Positions 37,070 through 46,203 of a DNA stretch of 64,000 bases are shown one piece after another. Below the pieces are notes generated by a model. The model had not been told where the DNA came from. It saw nothing but the letters and a program-made list of their open reading frames with translations, and did not search any database. The DNA is taken from assembly GCF_024339125.1 (NCBI RefSeq), contig NZ_CP101417.1, positions 434,001-498,000 on the forward strand. The letters are read 5' to 3'. Source of the stretch: Xanthomonas hortorum. Lineage in GTDB: Bacteria; Pseudomonadota; Gammaproteobacteria; Xanthomonadales; Xanthomonadaceae. How positions within the stretch are numbered: position 1 is the first letter of the stretch; each line of letters begins with the position of its first letter. Made by a program: the position numbers and the translations under genes.

Positions 37070-38230
37070 GGGATGGTCTGATCAACGGCATCGGAGGATG
37101 AGCCTAACCACATCGACCAGGCTGACGGCGCTCAGATCCTCGATTTTTTTGCCGTTTCCGGCGCGTTTGCAGGGTGTTGCCCGGGTTACAGGCGCACGTT
37201 CCCCATCGTCGGCAGTAACTGCTTTCGCTTCATCCACAGGTTCGATAGCGCAAACAAGGTCAGCACCTGCGCGGTGTTCTTGGCCAGGCCGCGATAGCGG
37301 ACCTTGGTGTAGCCGAACTGGCGCTTGATCACCCGGAATGGATGCTCCACCTTCGCGCGCACGCTGGCCTTGAAGTGTTCCCAACGTCTTTCCCGAGCAC
37401 GCTCGCGTTTGTTGCCGAGGGCTTGCATCGTCGAGGGCCTGGCGGCGATGAAGAATGCAGCCTTGCAGGCCTGCAGTTCTTCGCGTTTGTCCGCACCGGT
37501 GTAGCCGCTATCGCCGAACACGCTGTCTTCTTTGCCATGCAGCAACGTGTGCATCACCGTGACATCGGCGACGTTGGCGGCTGTGCAATGGACGTGGTGC
37601 ACCAACCCGGAAAATTCATCCACGCCGATGTGCGCCTTCATCCCGAAATACCACTGATTGCCCTTCTTGGTCTGATGCATCTCAGGGTCGCGCGCGTTGT
37701 CGGCATTCTTGGTCGAACTGGGCGCCGCGATCAGCGTCGCATCGACGATCGTGCCCGACCGCAGGCTCTGGCCCTTGCGCGCCAGATGCGCGTTGACCGC
37801 TTCCAGCATCCGCGCGGCAAGGCCATGGGTCTCCAGCAGGCGCCGAAAGTTGAGAATCGTGGTCTCGTCCGGAACGTTGTCCAAGCCACCGAGCTGGGCA
37901 AACCGCCGCAAGGTCGGGATCTCGTGCAGTGCTTCTTCCATCGCCGGATCGCTCAGCGCATACCACTGCTGCAGCAGATGAATCCGCAACATCGTCGCCA
38001 GTGCGTACGGCTGCCGACCTGGCCGGCCCGATACCGGATAGTGCGGCGCGATCAGACCGAGCAGTTGCTGCCACGGAACCACCTGCTCCATCTCGGCCAG
38101 AAAGATCTCCCGCCGGGTCTGCTTGCGCTTGCCCAGGCCCTCAGCGTCACCGAACGTCAGTTGCATGGATCACTCCTCAACATGAGGCGGGTAGTGTCGC
38201 GTATCTGTGGTGCGTTGTTCAGAGGTTCCC
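37070..38230 (-). mobile_element. IS5-family insertion sequence, copy 3 (1,161 bp)
   Basis: Inserted in the decarboxylase gene with CTA repeats at 37067-37069 and 38230-38232. At every position where copy 2 differs, it matches copy 1, which points to recent movement of one lineage. Same orientation as the other copies. Confidence 0.92.
37186..38166 (-). CDS. IS5-family transposase
   Basis: 326 aa, intact, ending TMGNVRL; the translated sequence is the same as that of copy 1. DDE residues as described for copy 1. Confidence 0.92.
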   Translation of the reverse strand: MQLTFGDAEGLGKRKQTRREIFLAEMEQVVPWQQLLGLIAPHYPVSGRPGRQPYALATMLRIHLLQQWYALSDPAMEEALHEIPTLRRFAQLGGLDNVPDETTILNFRRLLETHGLAARMLEAVNAHLARKGQSLRSGTIVDATLIAAPSSTKNADNARDPEMHQTKKGNQWYFGMKAHIGVDEFSGLVHHVHCTAANVADVTVMHTLLHGKEDSVFGDSGYTGADKREELQACKAAFFIAARPSTMQALGNKRERARERRWEHFKASVRAKVEHPFRVIKRQFGYTKVRYRGLAKNTAQVLTLFALSNLWMKRKQLLPTMGNVRL

Positions 38231-38712
38231 TAGGTCTGGGGGCTGCGCTCAACACTGATCATCCCGTGATAGTGCTCGATGGCGATGGCGCTGCGCTGAT
38301 GAAGCTCGGCAACCTCTCCACCATCGGCCGCTATCAACCGGCCAGTTTGATTCATGTGCTGCTGGACAATGGCGTGCATGACAGTACGGGAGGTCAGCCA
38401 ACCAACTCGGGAAACATCGATTTCCCAAGCGTGGCTGCAGCCTGTGGCTACCGGGCCACCTACGCCTGCCACGGGGATGCCGCGCTGAAACAAGCACTGG
38501 ATATCGCTTTACACAGTGCCGGACCGCACTTCATCCATTTGCGTATACGACCTGGTTCCATGCATCCGCTACCGCGCCCAACCGTTTCGCCCAGCGAAGT
38601 CGGCAGACGATTTGCGGCGCATCTACAGCAGCGGAGGATCTCCACATCCGACGCGGTCGCCCACCCTGCCGCTGCACGCGCCAACACAACCGAGAGGTCG
38701 GCGGCGTTATGA
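38231..38712 (+). pseudogene. ppd: Phosphonopyruvate decarboxylase, 3' part
   Basis: Continues GLGAALNTDHPVIVLDGDG and carries the TPP-binding motif GDG-X25-N ending in LLDNGVHDSTGGQ. The frame rejoins as ASAL-GLGAAL when the IS and one CTA are removed, giving a protein of about 406 aa. The last 40 residues (Arg/Ala/Thr-rich) exceed the usual family end. The stop overlaps the next start (ATGA at 38709). Confidence 0.88.
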
Positions 38713-39662
38713 ACTACCCAATGCCATTCAAAGAATGGGCGCGCCACGCGAAGGTACGCGGCCCGCTACCGATGTACGCACCCGACGCCAATGACTGGCA
38801 ACACGGATTGCTTTTCACACCCGAACTGGTGTCGTGTCATCGCCATCATCTTGTGCAGGCGCAGGGTCCGGACGCCTTGCGCTGGTTGTTGGCGCAGGCG
38901 CTGTACAACAACCTAGAGTTCACACAGGTGTTGGAACATCAGGTGGTCAACACGGCGGTATATCGGATCGCGCGCGGCGACAGCGGATTCGAACTTCCAG
39001 AGGGCATGGTCACCGACGCCTGGAACATTTTGGTGGACGAGTCCTACCACGGCAAACTCACCGCCGATCTGGCGCGCCTGGTGCAGGCCCACACTGCAAT
39101 CCCTGGAACATCGGCCAAGATTCCTGCGTTCTATCAACGCCTGCAACGCGAGTTTGCGCGCGCCGATCCCTCCACCGCCGAGCTGCTGCCACTGTTCTTC
39201 TGCTCGATTTCCGAAACACTGATCACCAGGAATCTGGTCGAAATCCCTCGGGATCCGCGGGTGATCGACGCAGTACGTCAAGTCATGAAAGACCATGCGG
39301 AAGACGAGAGTAGACACCACCGTTTCTTTGCGAGCTTCATCGCCCATGCCTGGCCGCAGTTGAGCGAGCGACTCAAGCGTCGCATCGGCCCGCTGTTACC
39401 CTCGTTCATTGCAATCTTCACCGATCCCGACTTGGTCGCCGTGCGAGGTCAGTTGCACGATATCGGCTTGAACGAAGCGCAAACCGATGAGGTGATCAAC
39501 GACTGCTACTCGCCGCAGCAGTTGGCGCAGGTCCGGCGTGAGGCGGCAAGAGCATGCATCGGCACGCTACGCAAGGTCAATATCCTGGAAAGTGCGCAGG
39601 TCCAGGACGAATGCGTGCGTCTGGGCTTGCTGGACCCTCTTCCTGAGGAGACGTTGCCATGA
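38709..39662 (+). CDS. AurF-like diiron N-oxygenase
   Basis: 317 aa, all-helical. It has a full set of carboxylate/His ligands in the AurF pattern: Glu in NNLEFTQVLEH, ExxH in LVDESYHGK, Glu in SISETLI, and His plus ExxH in KDHAEDESRHHRFF. AurF-type enzymes oxidise amines to hydroxylamines, nitroso or nitro compounds; related helical diiron enzymes in natural-product clusters also cleave C-C or C-N bonds. No known phosphonate pathway step matches directly. It is intact, coupled by 4-bp overlaps on both sides, and sits third in the operon. Confidence 0.8.
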   Translation: MNYPMPFKEWARHAKVRGPLPMYAPDANDWQHGLLFTPELVSCHRHHLVQAQGPDALRWLLAQALYNNLEFTQVLEHQVVNTAVYRIARGDSGFELPEGMVTDAWNILVDESYHGKLTADLARLVQAHTAIPGTSAKIPAFYQRLQREFARADPSTAELLPLFFCSISETLITRNLVEIPRDPRVIDAVRQVMKDHAEDESRHHRFFASFIAHAWPQLSERLKRRIGPLLPSFIAIFTDPDLVAVRGQLHDIGLNEAQTDEVINDCYSPQQLAQVRREAARACIGTLRKVNILESAQVQDECVRLGLLDPLPEETLP

Positions 39663-40384
39663 GGGCGATCATCCTGGCCGCTGGAACAGGCAGCCGGCTC
39701 AGAGCGCAGACCGAGCTGCCCAAGTGCCTGCTGACACTGGGGGACAAGTATCTGGTCCAGCATCAGATCGATGCGCTCGTAACGCTTGGCGTCGATGACA
39801 TCCACGTCATACTCGGCTACCGCAGCGACGACGTGGCCCGGGTACTGCCGCCGCATGTCCATCGTCACGTGTATCCCGGCTTTGCGGACACCAACAACCT
39901 TTGGACCCTGGCCGCCTTCGCGACATTGCTTTCCGGCACATGCGTGATTCTGTTCGCCGATGTCTGGGTCGACAGCGATGCGCTGCGCGATCTGGTCAAC
40001 ACCGAGGCGGAGATCGCTGTGCTGGCCGATGGGCGCGCCTGCCTTGAAGGCACGATGCGGGTACTGGCACAGGGCGAGCGACTCGTCGACCTGGGTAGCC
40101 ATATCGCCGTGGAGCAGGGCGATGGCAATTTCATCGGCATCGCCCGCTTCAGTGCGCGCGCCGCGTCCGCGCTGGGCGAATGCATCGTCGAACGCGTCCG
40201 TCGGGGCGAGCTCCAGCAGTCGTATTACACCAGCGTCATCCCCGAACTGCCGGTGGCATCTCCTGCGCTGATCGTGTGGATGGGCGGTCGTCGCTGGATC
40301 GAAATCGACTGTGAGGACGACCTGCGCAAGGCCCATCGGCTTCCCATCGCATCCTCCACGCCTGCGCCTGCAGTGCCTGTTTAA
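39659..40384 (+). CDS. Nucleotidyltransferase of the LicC/PntC (CTP-type) group
   Basis: 241 aa. LAAGTGSRL and PKCLLTLGDK form the nucleotide and metal signature; TNNLWTLAAF and the late WIEIDCEDDL resemble phosphocholine and 2-aminoethylphosphonate cytidylyltransferases. In phosphonate pathways such enzymes attach CMP to the phosphonate, either for transfer to a lipid or glycan or as a biosynthetic handle. Nucleotide preference is inferred. ATG overlaps the preceding stop. Confidence 0.82.
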   Translation: MRAIILAAGTGSRLRAQTELPKCLLTLGDKYLVQHQIDALVTLGVDDIHVILGYRSDDVARVLPPHVHRHVYPGFADTNNLWTLAAFATLLSGTCVILFADVWVDSDALRDLVNTEAEIAVLADGRACLEGTMRVLAQGERLVDLGSHIAVEQGDGNFIGIARFSARAASALGECIVERVRRGELQQSYYTSVIPELPVASPALIVWMGGRRWIEIDCEDDLRKAHRLPIASSTPAPAVPV

Positions 40385-40394
40385 AGGAAAAACC

Positions 40395-42413
40395 ATGTGC
40401 GGATTCGTAGGTATCTTTCATCGTGACGGTGCACGTTTCGAGCAACACGACATGCTGCATGCGATGAACCAGACCATCGTGCACCGTGGTCCGGACGACG
40501 CAGGCATCCATCTCTCCGGCCCGGTCGGTCTGGGCTTCCGGCGGCTCAGCGTTATCGACGTACCGGGCGGCCATCAGCCCATGATCGACGAGCATACCGG
40601 CGTGGCGCTGGTGTTCAACGGCGAGATCTACAACTACAAGCAATTGCGCCAACAACTCGAAGCGCTAGGCGCGCAGTTCCGGACGCGTTCGGATACCGAG
40701 GTGTTACTGCGCAGCTTCATCCATTGGGGTGCGCAGTGCGTGGAGCGGTTGTCCGGCATGTTCGCATTCGCGGCTTGGGATCCACGCACGGGCACACTGA
40801 CACTCGCGCGCGACCGCTTGGGCGTTAAGCCGCTGTACTGGACGCAGATTGGCTCGGATTTCGTGTTCGCCTCGGAGGTCAAGGCATTCTTCCAGCATCA
40901 CGGATTCGAACGGCGTGCCGATCTGGACGGCATCTCGAGCTACCTGAGCTTCCGTCAGCCGGTGTGGGACAACACCTATTTCGAAGGCGTCCACAAGCTG
41001 CTGCCCGGCGAGATGCTGGTTGTTACGCCGGCACAGGTGCACCGGCACCGGTACTGGGCGCTGCCCACGCCTATGCCGGAGCAAGGCAGGAGTGAAGCCG
41101 ATTGGCTGGAGGTGCTCTCCGAGAAGCTCGACGCGGCGGTGCGGCGATGCCTGGTGTCGGATGTTCCACTCGGCGCCTACCTGAGCGGCGGATTGGATTC
41201 CAACATCATGGTGGCGCTCATGGCCCGCCATATGACATCGCCTCCGCAGACCTTTTCGGTCGGCTATGGCACGCACGGCTACGACGAAGGCGCCTATGCG
41301 GCCGAGGCCGCTGCTGCGGTCGGCGCCGAACATACCCATCTGGTGATCGACCGGAAGGAATACATCGACGGCATGGCACCACTGATCGTGCAGTGCGATG
41401 CCCCACTGATGATTCCGCAGATGGTGGCAGGACTGAAGCTCTCGAAGGAGATTCGTCGCCACGTCAAAGTGGCCCTTAGCGGCGATGGCGCGGACGAACT
41501 TTTCGGCGGCTACGGGCGGGTCATGCGCTCGCCATTCGACTGGAAGAAGATTGCAGCGGCGCGGCGCGTACTGGGCCCGGCGGCGCAATGGTTGAGCAAG
41601 CTGGGTCGAGACCCGTATGGACCTGTCAGCAACCTCGGGTGCGCACGGCAGATCGAGCACTTCTTCAACGTTTACCACTGGATGCCACTGAACGAGAAGA
41701 TGGCGCTGTTCTCTCCTGATGTACGCAGCCGTCTGAACGGCGACCGCAAAACGCTGGCCCCGTTCGAAGAAGCCTTCGAGCAAACCCGCGATTGTGATCC
41801 ACACGACAGGGTGTTGCATGTATTCCAGAAAATCCATCTGGGATGCGTGTTGGACAAGGTGGACACCATCGGAATGCTCGCGTCGTTGGAAGGACGCGTA
41901 CCTTTTGTCGATCATGAGCTCGTGGAGACGTTCGTCCATATGCCGCATCGTCTGAAGATGAAATGGCGCTCCCCGCTAGCGCTGGTCCGCGCACTGGGCA
42001 CTTCGGCATTCAACGCATCCGAAGTGCTGGATCAGAACAAATATCTGCTGCGCACGTCCGCCCAACGCCTGTTGCCGCCGCATCTTGCGCAGCGCAAGAA
42101 AATGGGATTCCCCACTCCGCTAGACGACTGGCTCAAGGCCGGCATGCTCGACGACGCGAAAGCGATCCTGCTCGACCAGCGCTCGCGCGAGCGCGGGCTA
42201 TTCGATGCCAAACGGCTGGAGCATTTCCTGTCGCATCCGCAATCGCTGGACTACGACTTCTACGGCAAGAAGGTGTGGATGCTGATGAACGTGGAGCTTT
42301 GGTTCCGGGGCGTGGTCGATGCCGCGCCGGCTGCAAGCGCTGCGTCACCGTCGCATGCAGTGCCGATCACTGCTGATGCAGATGCTCACAGCGCCCATGC
42401 ACAGATGCATTGA
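40395..42413 (+). CDS. Glutamine-hydrolysing asparagine synthetase-type amidotransferase
   Basis: 672 aa from the ATG at 40395 (AAAGGAAA upstream). Cys2 of MCGFVGIF is the glutaminase nucleophile; the synthetase domain has the PP-loop LSGGLDSNIM. Both domains look complete. AsnB homologues inside natural-product clusters form amides on small acids rather than asparagine. Given the dehydrogenase that follows, phosphonoacetate or a derivative is a plausible acid, but this is inference. The C-terminal 25 residues are low-complexity. Confidence 0.88.
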   Translation: MCGFVGIFHRDGARFEQHDMLHAMNQTIVHRGPDDAGIHLSGPVGLGFRRLSVIDVPGGHQPMIDEHTGVALVFNGEIYNYKQLRQQLEALGAQFRTRSDTEVLLRSFIHWGAQCVERLSGMFAFAAWDPRTGTLTLARDRLGVKPLYWTQIGSDFVFASEVKAFFQHHGFERRADLDGISSYLSFRQPVWDNTYFEGVHKLLPGEMLVVTPAQVHRHRYWALPTPMPEQGRSEADWLEVLSEKLDAAVRRCLVSDVPLGAYLSGGLDSNIMVALMARHMTSPPQTFSVGYGTHGYDEGAYAAEAAAAVGAEHTHLVIDRKEYIDGMAPLIVQCDAPLMIPQMVAGLKLSKEIRRHVKVALSGDGADELFGGYGRVMRSPFDWKKIAAARRVLGPAAQWLSKLGRDPYGPVSNLGCARQIEHFFNVYHWMPLNEKMALFSPDVRSRLNGDRKTLAPFEEAFEQTRDCDPHDRVLHVFQKIHLGCVLDKVDTIGMLASLEGRVPFVDHELVETFVHMPHRLKMKWRSPLALVRALGTSAFNASEVLDQNKYLLRTSAQRLLPPHLAQRKKMGFPTPLDDWLKAGMLDDAKAILLDQRSRERGLFDAKRLEHFLSHPQSLDYDFYGKKVWMLMNVELWFRGVVDAAPAASAASPSHAVPITADADAHSAHAQMH

Positions 42414-42432
42414 CCGAGAAGAAGGAGCCGAC

Positions 42433-43887
42433 GTGGGCAAGATGCAATTGCGACATGAGCAATGGCGAATCGCCGGTGCACGGGTTGATGGCGCTACCGA
42501 TCGGTTGGAAGTGCGCTTCCCGTACGACCGGGCGCTGGTCGGAACGGTGCCGTTGGCGCAGGCCGAAGACGTGCGATCTGCACTCGCCCAGGCGTACGCC
42601 TACCGTGCGACGCTCACCCGCCATCAGCGGCATACGATCCTGTTGACCGCGCGCGATCTGTTGATCGCACGCACCGCTGCATTCGTGCAGTCGATCGTGG
42701 CCGAGAGCGGGCTATGCGTGCGCGATGCCAGCTACGAAGTCGGCCGTGCCGCAGAGGTGCTTCGCACGGCAGCGCATCAGGTGCTGATCGACGATGGCGA
42801 CATCTACGCATGCGACATTACCCAGAGCGGACAGCAACGACGCGTCTACACACAGCGCGACCCGTTGCTTGGTGTGATCGTGGCGATCACACCGTTCAAC
42901 CACCCACTCAACCAAGTGGCACACAAGATCGCGCCGTCCATCGCAACCAACAATAGGATGATCCTCAAGCCCAGTGAGAAGACTCCACTGACCGCCTTGC
43001 TGTTTGCCGATCTGCTTACCGATGCGGGGCTTCCCGGACCGATGCTGACGGTCATCACCGGTAAACCGGAGGTCATCGGAGACGCGCTACTGACCAGCGA
43101 ACAGGTGGATCTGGTGACCTTCACCGGCAGCGTCGCCGCAGGCAAGCAGATCGCTGCCCGCTGCGTCTACAAACGACAGGTGCTGGAGCTTGGGGGCAAC
43201 GACCCGATGATCGTGATGGAAGATGCCGATCTCGACGAAGCTGTCTCGCTGGCAGTGACCGGCGCCTATCGCAACAGCGGGCAACGCTGTACCGCGATCA
43301 AGCGATTGCTGGTGCATCGGCAGGTCGCAGATGCGTTCGTGGAGCGCCTGGTGCAGGCCACGCAGGGACTGAAGGTGGGTGATCCGTTCGATCCACAGAC
43401 GGATCTGGGTACCGTCATCGACGATGCGGCAGCCGCGCAGATCGAACGCCGCGTCGATGCAGCGGCCGCCGCTGGCGCCCAGGTCCTGTGCGGACATCGG
43501 CGCAACGGCGCGCAGTACCTCCCCACGGTCGTCGACCACGTCATGCCGACCATGGAGCTGGTGCAGCAGGAGACGTTCGGACCGGTGGCACCGATCATTC
43601 GCATCGACTCGATCGACGATGCAATCCGGATCGCCAATGCCAGCGACTTTGGACTATCGTCGGCGCTGTGCAGCAACCGCTGGGACTACATACAGCGCTG
43701 CGTGGCCGAGTTGCAGACCGGATCGGTGAACATACGCGAGGTGCCGGGCTTTAGACTCGAGTCCACTCCGTTTGGCGGCATAAAGAGCTCTGGGCTGGGC
43801 TATAAAGAAGGCGTTCTGGAAGCCATGTCCGCCTACACCAACGTCAAAACTTACTCGCTTCCCTGGGGCGAAAGGACGGTGGCTTGA
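42433..43887 (+). CDS. phnY: Aldehyde dehydrogenase, probable phosphonoacetaldehyde dehydrogenase
   Basis: 484 aa from the GTG at 42433 (GAAGGAG 6 nt upstream); the ATG three codons later is an alternative. Catalytic Glu is in LELGGNDP and catalytic Cys in SGQRCTAIKR. The C-terminal GFRLESTPFGGIKSSGLGYK and TNVKTYSLPW are strongly like PhnY, which oxidises phosphonoacetaldehyde to phosphonoacetate. Directly after PepM and Ppd this gives a consistent PEP to phosphonoacetate route. Confidence 0.85.
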   Translation: MGKMQLRHEQWRIAGARVDGATDRLEVRFPYDRALVGTVPLAQAEDVRSALAQAYAYRATLTRHQRHTILLTARDLLIARTAAFVQSIVAESGLCVRDASYEVGRAAEVLRTAAHQVLIDDGDIYACDITQSGQQRRVYTQRDPLLGVIVAITPFNHPLNQVAHKIAPSIATNNRMILKPSEKTPLTALLFADLLTDAGLPGPMLTVITGKPEVIGDALLTSEQVDLVTFTGSVAAGKQIAARCVYKRQVLELGGNDPMIVMEDADLDEAVSLAVTGAYRNSGQRCTAIKRLLVHRQVADAFVERLVQATQGLKVGDPFDPQTDLGTVIDDAAAAQIERRVDAAAAAGAQVLCGHRRNGAQYLPTVVDHVMPTMELVQQETFGPVAPIIRIDSIDDAIRIANASDFGLSSALCSNRWDYIQRCVAELQTGSVNIREVPGFRLESTPFGGIKSSGLGYKEGVLEAMSAYTNVKTYSLPWGERTVA

Positions 43888-44723
43888 TGGACAGCATGGG
43901 CTGGATCTACCCGCTGTTGATTCTGACCGGTATGCTGTCCGGATTCCTCTCCGGCCTGCTCGGCGTGGGAGGCGGTTTTCTGATGGTGCCGGTCTTCATT
44001 GTGTTGTTACCACTGCGGTTCCGGATAGACATCGCCGTCCTGCCGCAGGTGGCAGTGGCCACTGCATTGGCCGCCACCATTCCAGCCACAGCCAGTGCCG
44101 TGATCGCGCAGTATCGACGCGGCGCGCTTCCGATTGGCTGGGCGGTACGGCTGGCACCGACCGCCGGCGCCGGCGCCGCCATCGGCGCGATCATCGCAGG
44201 CCGCATCCACGGCGTCTGGGTAGCGGCGATCTTCAGTGCGTATGCCGCCTATTTCGGCCTACGCATGATCCGAGGCGCGGGAATGCAAGTGCCGCCTGAC
44301 GACCCGCCGATACACACCCTCGCCACACGTATGCCGGCGCGTCTGATCGGTGGATTGATCGGGTTGTTCAGCGCGACAGCCGGCGTCGGCGGCGCCAGCC
44401 TCACCGTACCGTACGTGCTCGCCCAGCACGACCGCCTGGAGATGCGTAACGCGGTCGCAGTGGGAAGTGCGGTCGGGCTGGCCATCTCCCTGATCGGTGC
44501 TCTCACCTTCGTCCTTGGCCCGGTGCCTGCAATGGACGACAGCCGGGGGTTGGTCGGGCTGGTGTGTTGGACAGCCGCCATTGCGGTGGCGCTGCCTGCC
44601 ACGCTGCTGGCGCCCACAGGCGTCTCTGCCGCCCACCGCTGGCCCACACGCAAGCTCAAGCGGGCCTTCGGCCTGGTCATGTTGTCCGCATCACTGGTGA
44701 CACTATGGAAGGTGTTCTGCTGA
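43887..44723 (+). CDS. TauE/SafE (TSUP) family membrane transporter
   Basis: 278 aa, about eight membrane segments. The GLLGVGGGFLMVPV start and the repeat GVGGASLTVPY mark the family's two halves. Members move sulfite, sulfoacetate and other sulfonates; phosphonates are close analogues, so export of the cluster's product is likely. ATG overlaps the dehydrogenase stop by one base (TGATG). Confidence 0.85.
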   Translation: MDSMGWIYPLLILTGMLSGFLSGLLGVGGGFLMVPVFIVLLPLRFRIDIAVLPQVAVATALAATIPATASAVIAQYRRGALPIGWAVRLAPTAGAGAAIGAIIAGRIHGVWVAAIFSAYAAYFGLRMIRGAGMQVPPDDPPIHTLATRMPARLIGGLIGLFSATAGVGGASLTVPYVLAQHDRLEMRNAVAVGSAVGLAISLIGALTFVLGPVPAMDDSRGLVGLVCWTAAIAVALPATLLAPTGVSAAHRWPTRKLKRAFGLVMLSASLVTLWKVFC

Positions 44724-46144
44724 TGCCTGCCGTACGCCCCCTGCGCCTGCAACTGTCACGACTCGACCACCCTGACCGCACAATCGAGCAACAGCGGACC
44801 GTGCTAACCGCCTCAGCAGTGGTGCATATCATCGATATGCCTGCGGGACAGCGCTGGACCGCATGGGTAACCGGAATAGTGGGCCGCGATGCTCTGCCTG
44901 CAGCGCAGATGCAAGCGTTGTCCCAATCGTTTGGCGGCGAGCTGTGCTACGACGCGTTGTCCGATGGCATCGTCTATCGTCGCCAGTTCAGCGCAGAACA
45001 GCTTCAGCAGCGCGGCGACGCGGCAATGCAGCAGTTCCTGCACGCACACGCGCAGGCCCGCGCCGCGCTGCTGGCCGATGATCCGCAAACTGGCGATACC
45101 CAAGCGCGCCTGAAAGCGCTGGCACACGCGTTGGGCCACGTCGCGCCCGCTGCGCTCACCGTGCGCAACGGCGATGCCGATGCAATGGCGGCAGGGTTGT
45201 TGAACGCGGTGAATGCAGCAATATTCGATGTCCGCCTGGCACGCCCGCTGCACACCACCGAAGCCGACGCGCTCGCCGCCCTGCTCGCCTGGGTGGAGGA
45301 CACGCTTGGCGCTGCGCCTTGCGTTCTGAGCATCCGCAATGCTGTCCGCGTGCAGGTCGAAATCGTGGCATCGCGGGACAGGCTTCCGGAAACCTGGCAA
45401 CTGGCGCATCACGATGCTGCCATCCCCTATCTGTTCATGGATGGCGAATGCCATGAATCGTCGTGGGGAAAATACTATTTCGAAAACGAGTTGGGCTATA
45501 TGGTTGGCTGCCTGCGCGCCTTCGGTGCTCTGATGGAAGCACACGATCGGATCCTGGATGCGCATCTGCTCTGCCAGCTGCACGACCTTGCGGTGGCCGA
45601 TGTCTTCAAACGCAGCTCGCCTCCGCTGCGTGAGCGGTTCCAGTCGGGCTACCGAGCGCAGCCGGTCGAATTTGCACTAAGCCTGGGGCGCAACTGCTCG
45701 GCCCAGGGACTAGCAGAGTTTCACCGCTCCGCGGCCGCCACCGACGGCTGGATCGAGGTCGAACCGCCAACGCGCGGACAACCCGGACGATTGCTCGCAC
45801 AGACGCGCAGTCCCGCTCTGTGCTTCGACAAGGCACAAGACATCCTGTCGCAATATGCCGCTCAGGTGCCCCCGCCCTCGAACTGCCGCCAGCGTGCCGA
45901 GCTAGACGATGCGACGATGCACGCCATCGCGCAGTGCTGTCAGCAGCTCAACCAGCACCATCTGTTCGCCGAAGCCAACATTCGTACGATTGGCTTTTTG
46001 TGCTTGAACAAACTCCTACTCGATCAGGGCGTAGCACCAACTATCCTGGAGTATCCCAAGGTGCTGGATATGTGCTCGACCGCCGACATCATCGCAGCTA
46101 TCCGCCAGGGCCAGCATCGCTTCCAGGCATTGCAGGCGGCCTGA
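44723..46144 (+). CDS. Unrecognised protein with a degenerate Fic motif
   Basis: 473 aa from the ATG at 44723, which overlaps the transporter stop (TGATG) and has GGAAGG about 9 nt upstream. No family recognised for residues 1-370. Near residue 415 HLFAEANIRT aligns with the Fic signature HPFxxGNGR, keeping His, Phe, Glu, Asn and Arg, followed by a helix (FLCLNKLLLDQG) as in Fic proteins. Fic enzymes transfer AMP, UMP, phosphate or phosphocholine from a nucleotide-linked donor. The protein is rich in His, Gln and Cys in its C-terminal half. It may be a transferase using the CMP-activated phosphonate, but this is a guess from context. Confidence 0.6.
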   Translation: MPAVRPLRLQLSRLDHPDRTIEQQRTVLTASAVVHIIDMPAGQRWTAWVTGIVGRDALPAAQMQALSQSFGGELCYDALSDGIVYRRQFSAEQLQQRGDAAMQQFLHAHAQARAALLADDPQTGDTQARLKALAHALGHVAPAALTVRNGDADAMAAGLLNAVNAAIFDVRLARPLHTTEADALAALLAWVEDTLGAAPCVLSIRNAVRVQVEIVASRDRLPETWQLAHHDAAIPYLFMDGECHESSWGKYYFENELGYMVGCLRAFGALMEAHDRILDAHLLCQLHDLAVADVFKRSSPPLRERFQSGYRAQPVEFALSLGRNCSAQGLAEFHRSAAATDGWIEVEPPTRGQPGRLLAQTRSPALCFDKAQDILSQYAAQVPPPSNCRQRAELDDATMHAIAQCCQQLNQHHLFAEANIRTIGFLCLNKLLLDQGVAPTILEYPKVLDMCSTADIIAAIRQGQHRFQALQAA

Positions 46145-46203
46145 CGGCATCAGGCCACACGCTGCTGCCTTCCATTGCCACCTCCCACGACCAGGAACAC
46201 ATC

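Noticed and set aside
35017-38233. A 4-bp CTAG target duplication for the IS
   Set aside because: Fits copy 3 only; copies 1 and 2 continue with CTAA on the right side, so CTA or TA is the supported repeat.
38709-39662. Haem-oxygenase-like (TenA-type) diiron oxygenase
   Set aside because: The ExxH pairs, the SETLI Glu and the HAEDESRHH pattern follow AurF more closely, so that family was preferred, with some doubt kept.
40899-40912. GGATTCGAAC, resembling a tRNA T-arm on either strand (also near 38989)
   Set aside because: It lies inside intact coding regions, and no acceptor or anticodon stems could be drawn around it.
42319-42432. Upstream extension of the PhnY-like gene
   Set aside because: The extra codons overlap the end of the asparagine synthetase gene and have no ribosome site; the GTG at 42433 has GAAGGAG.
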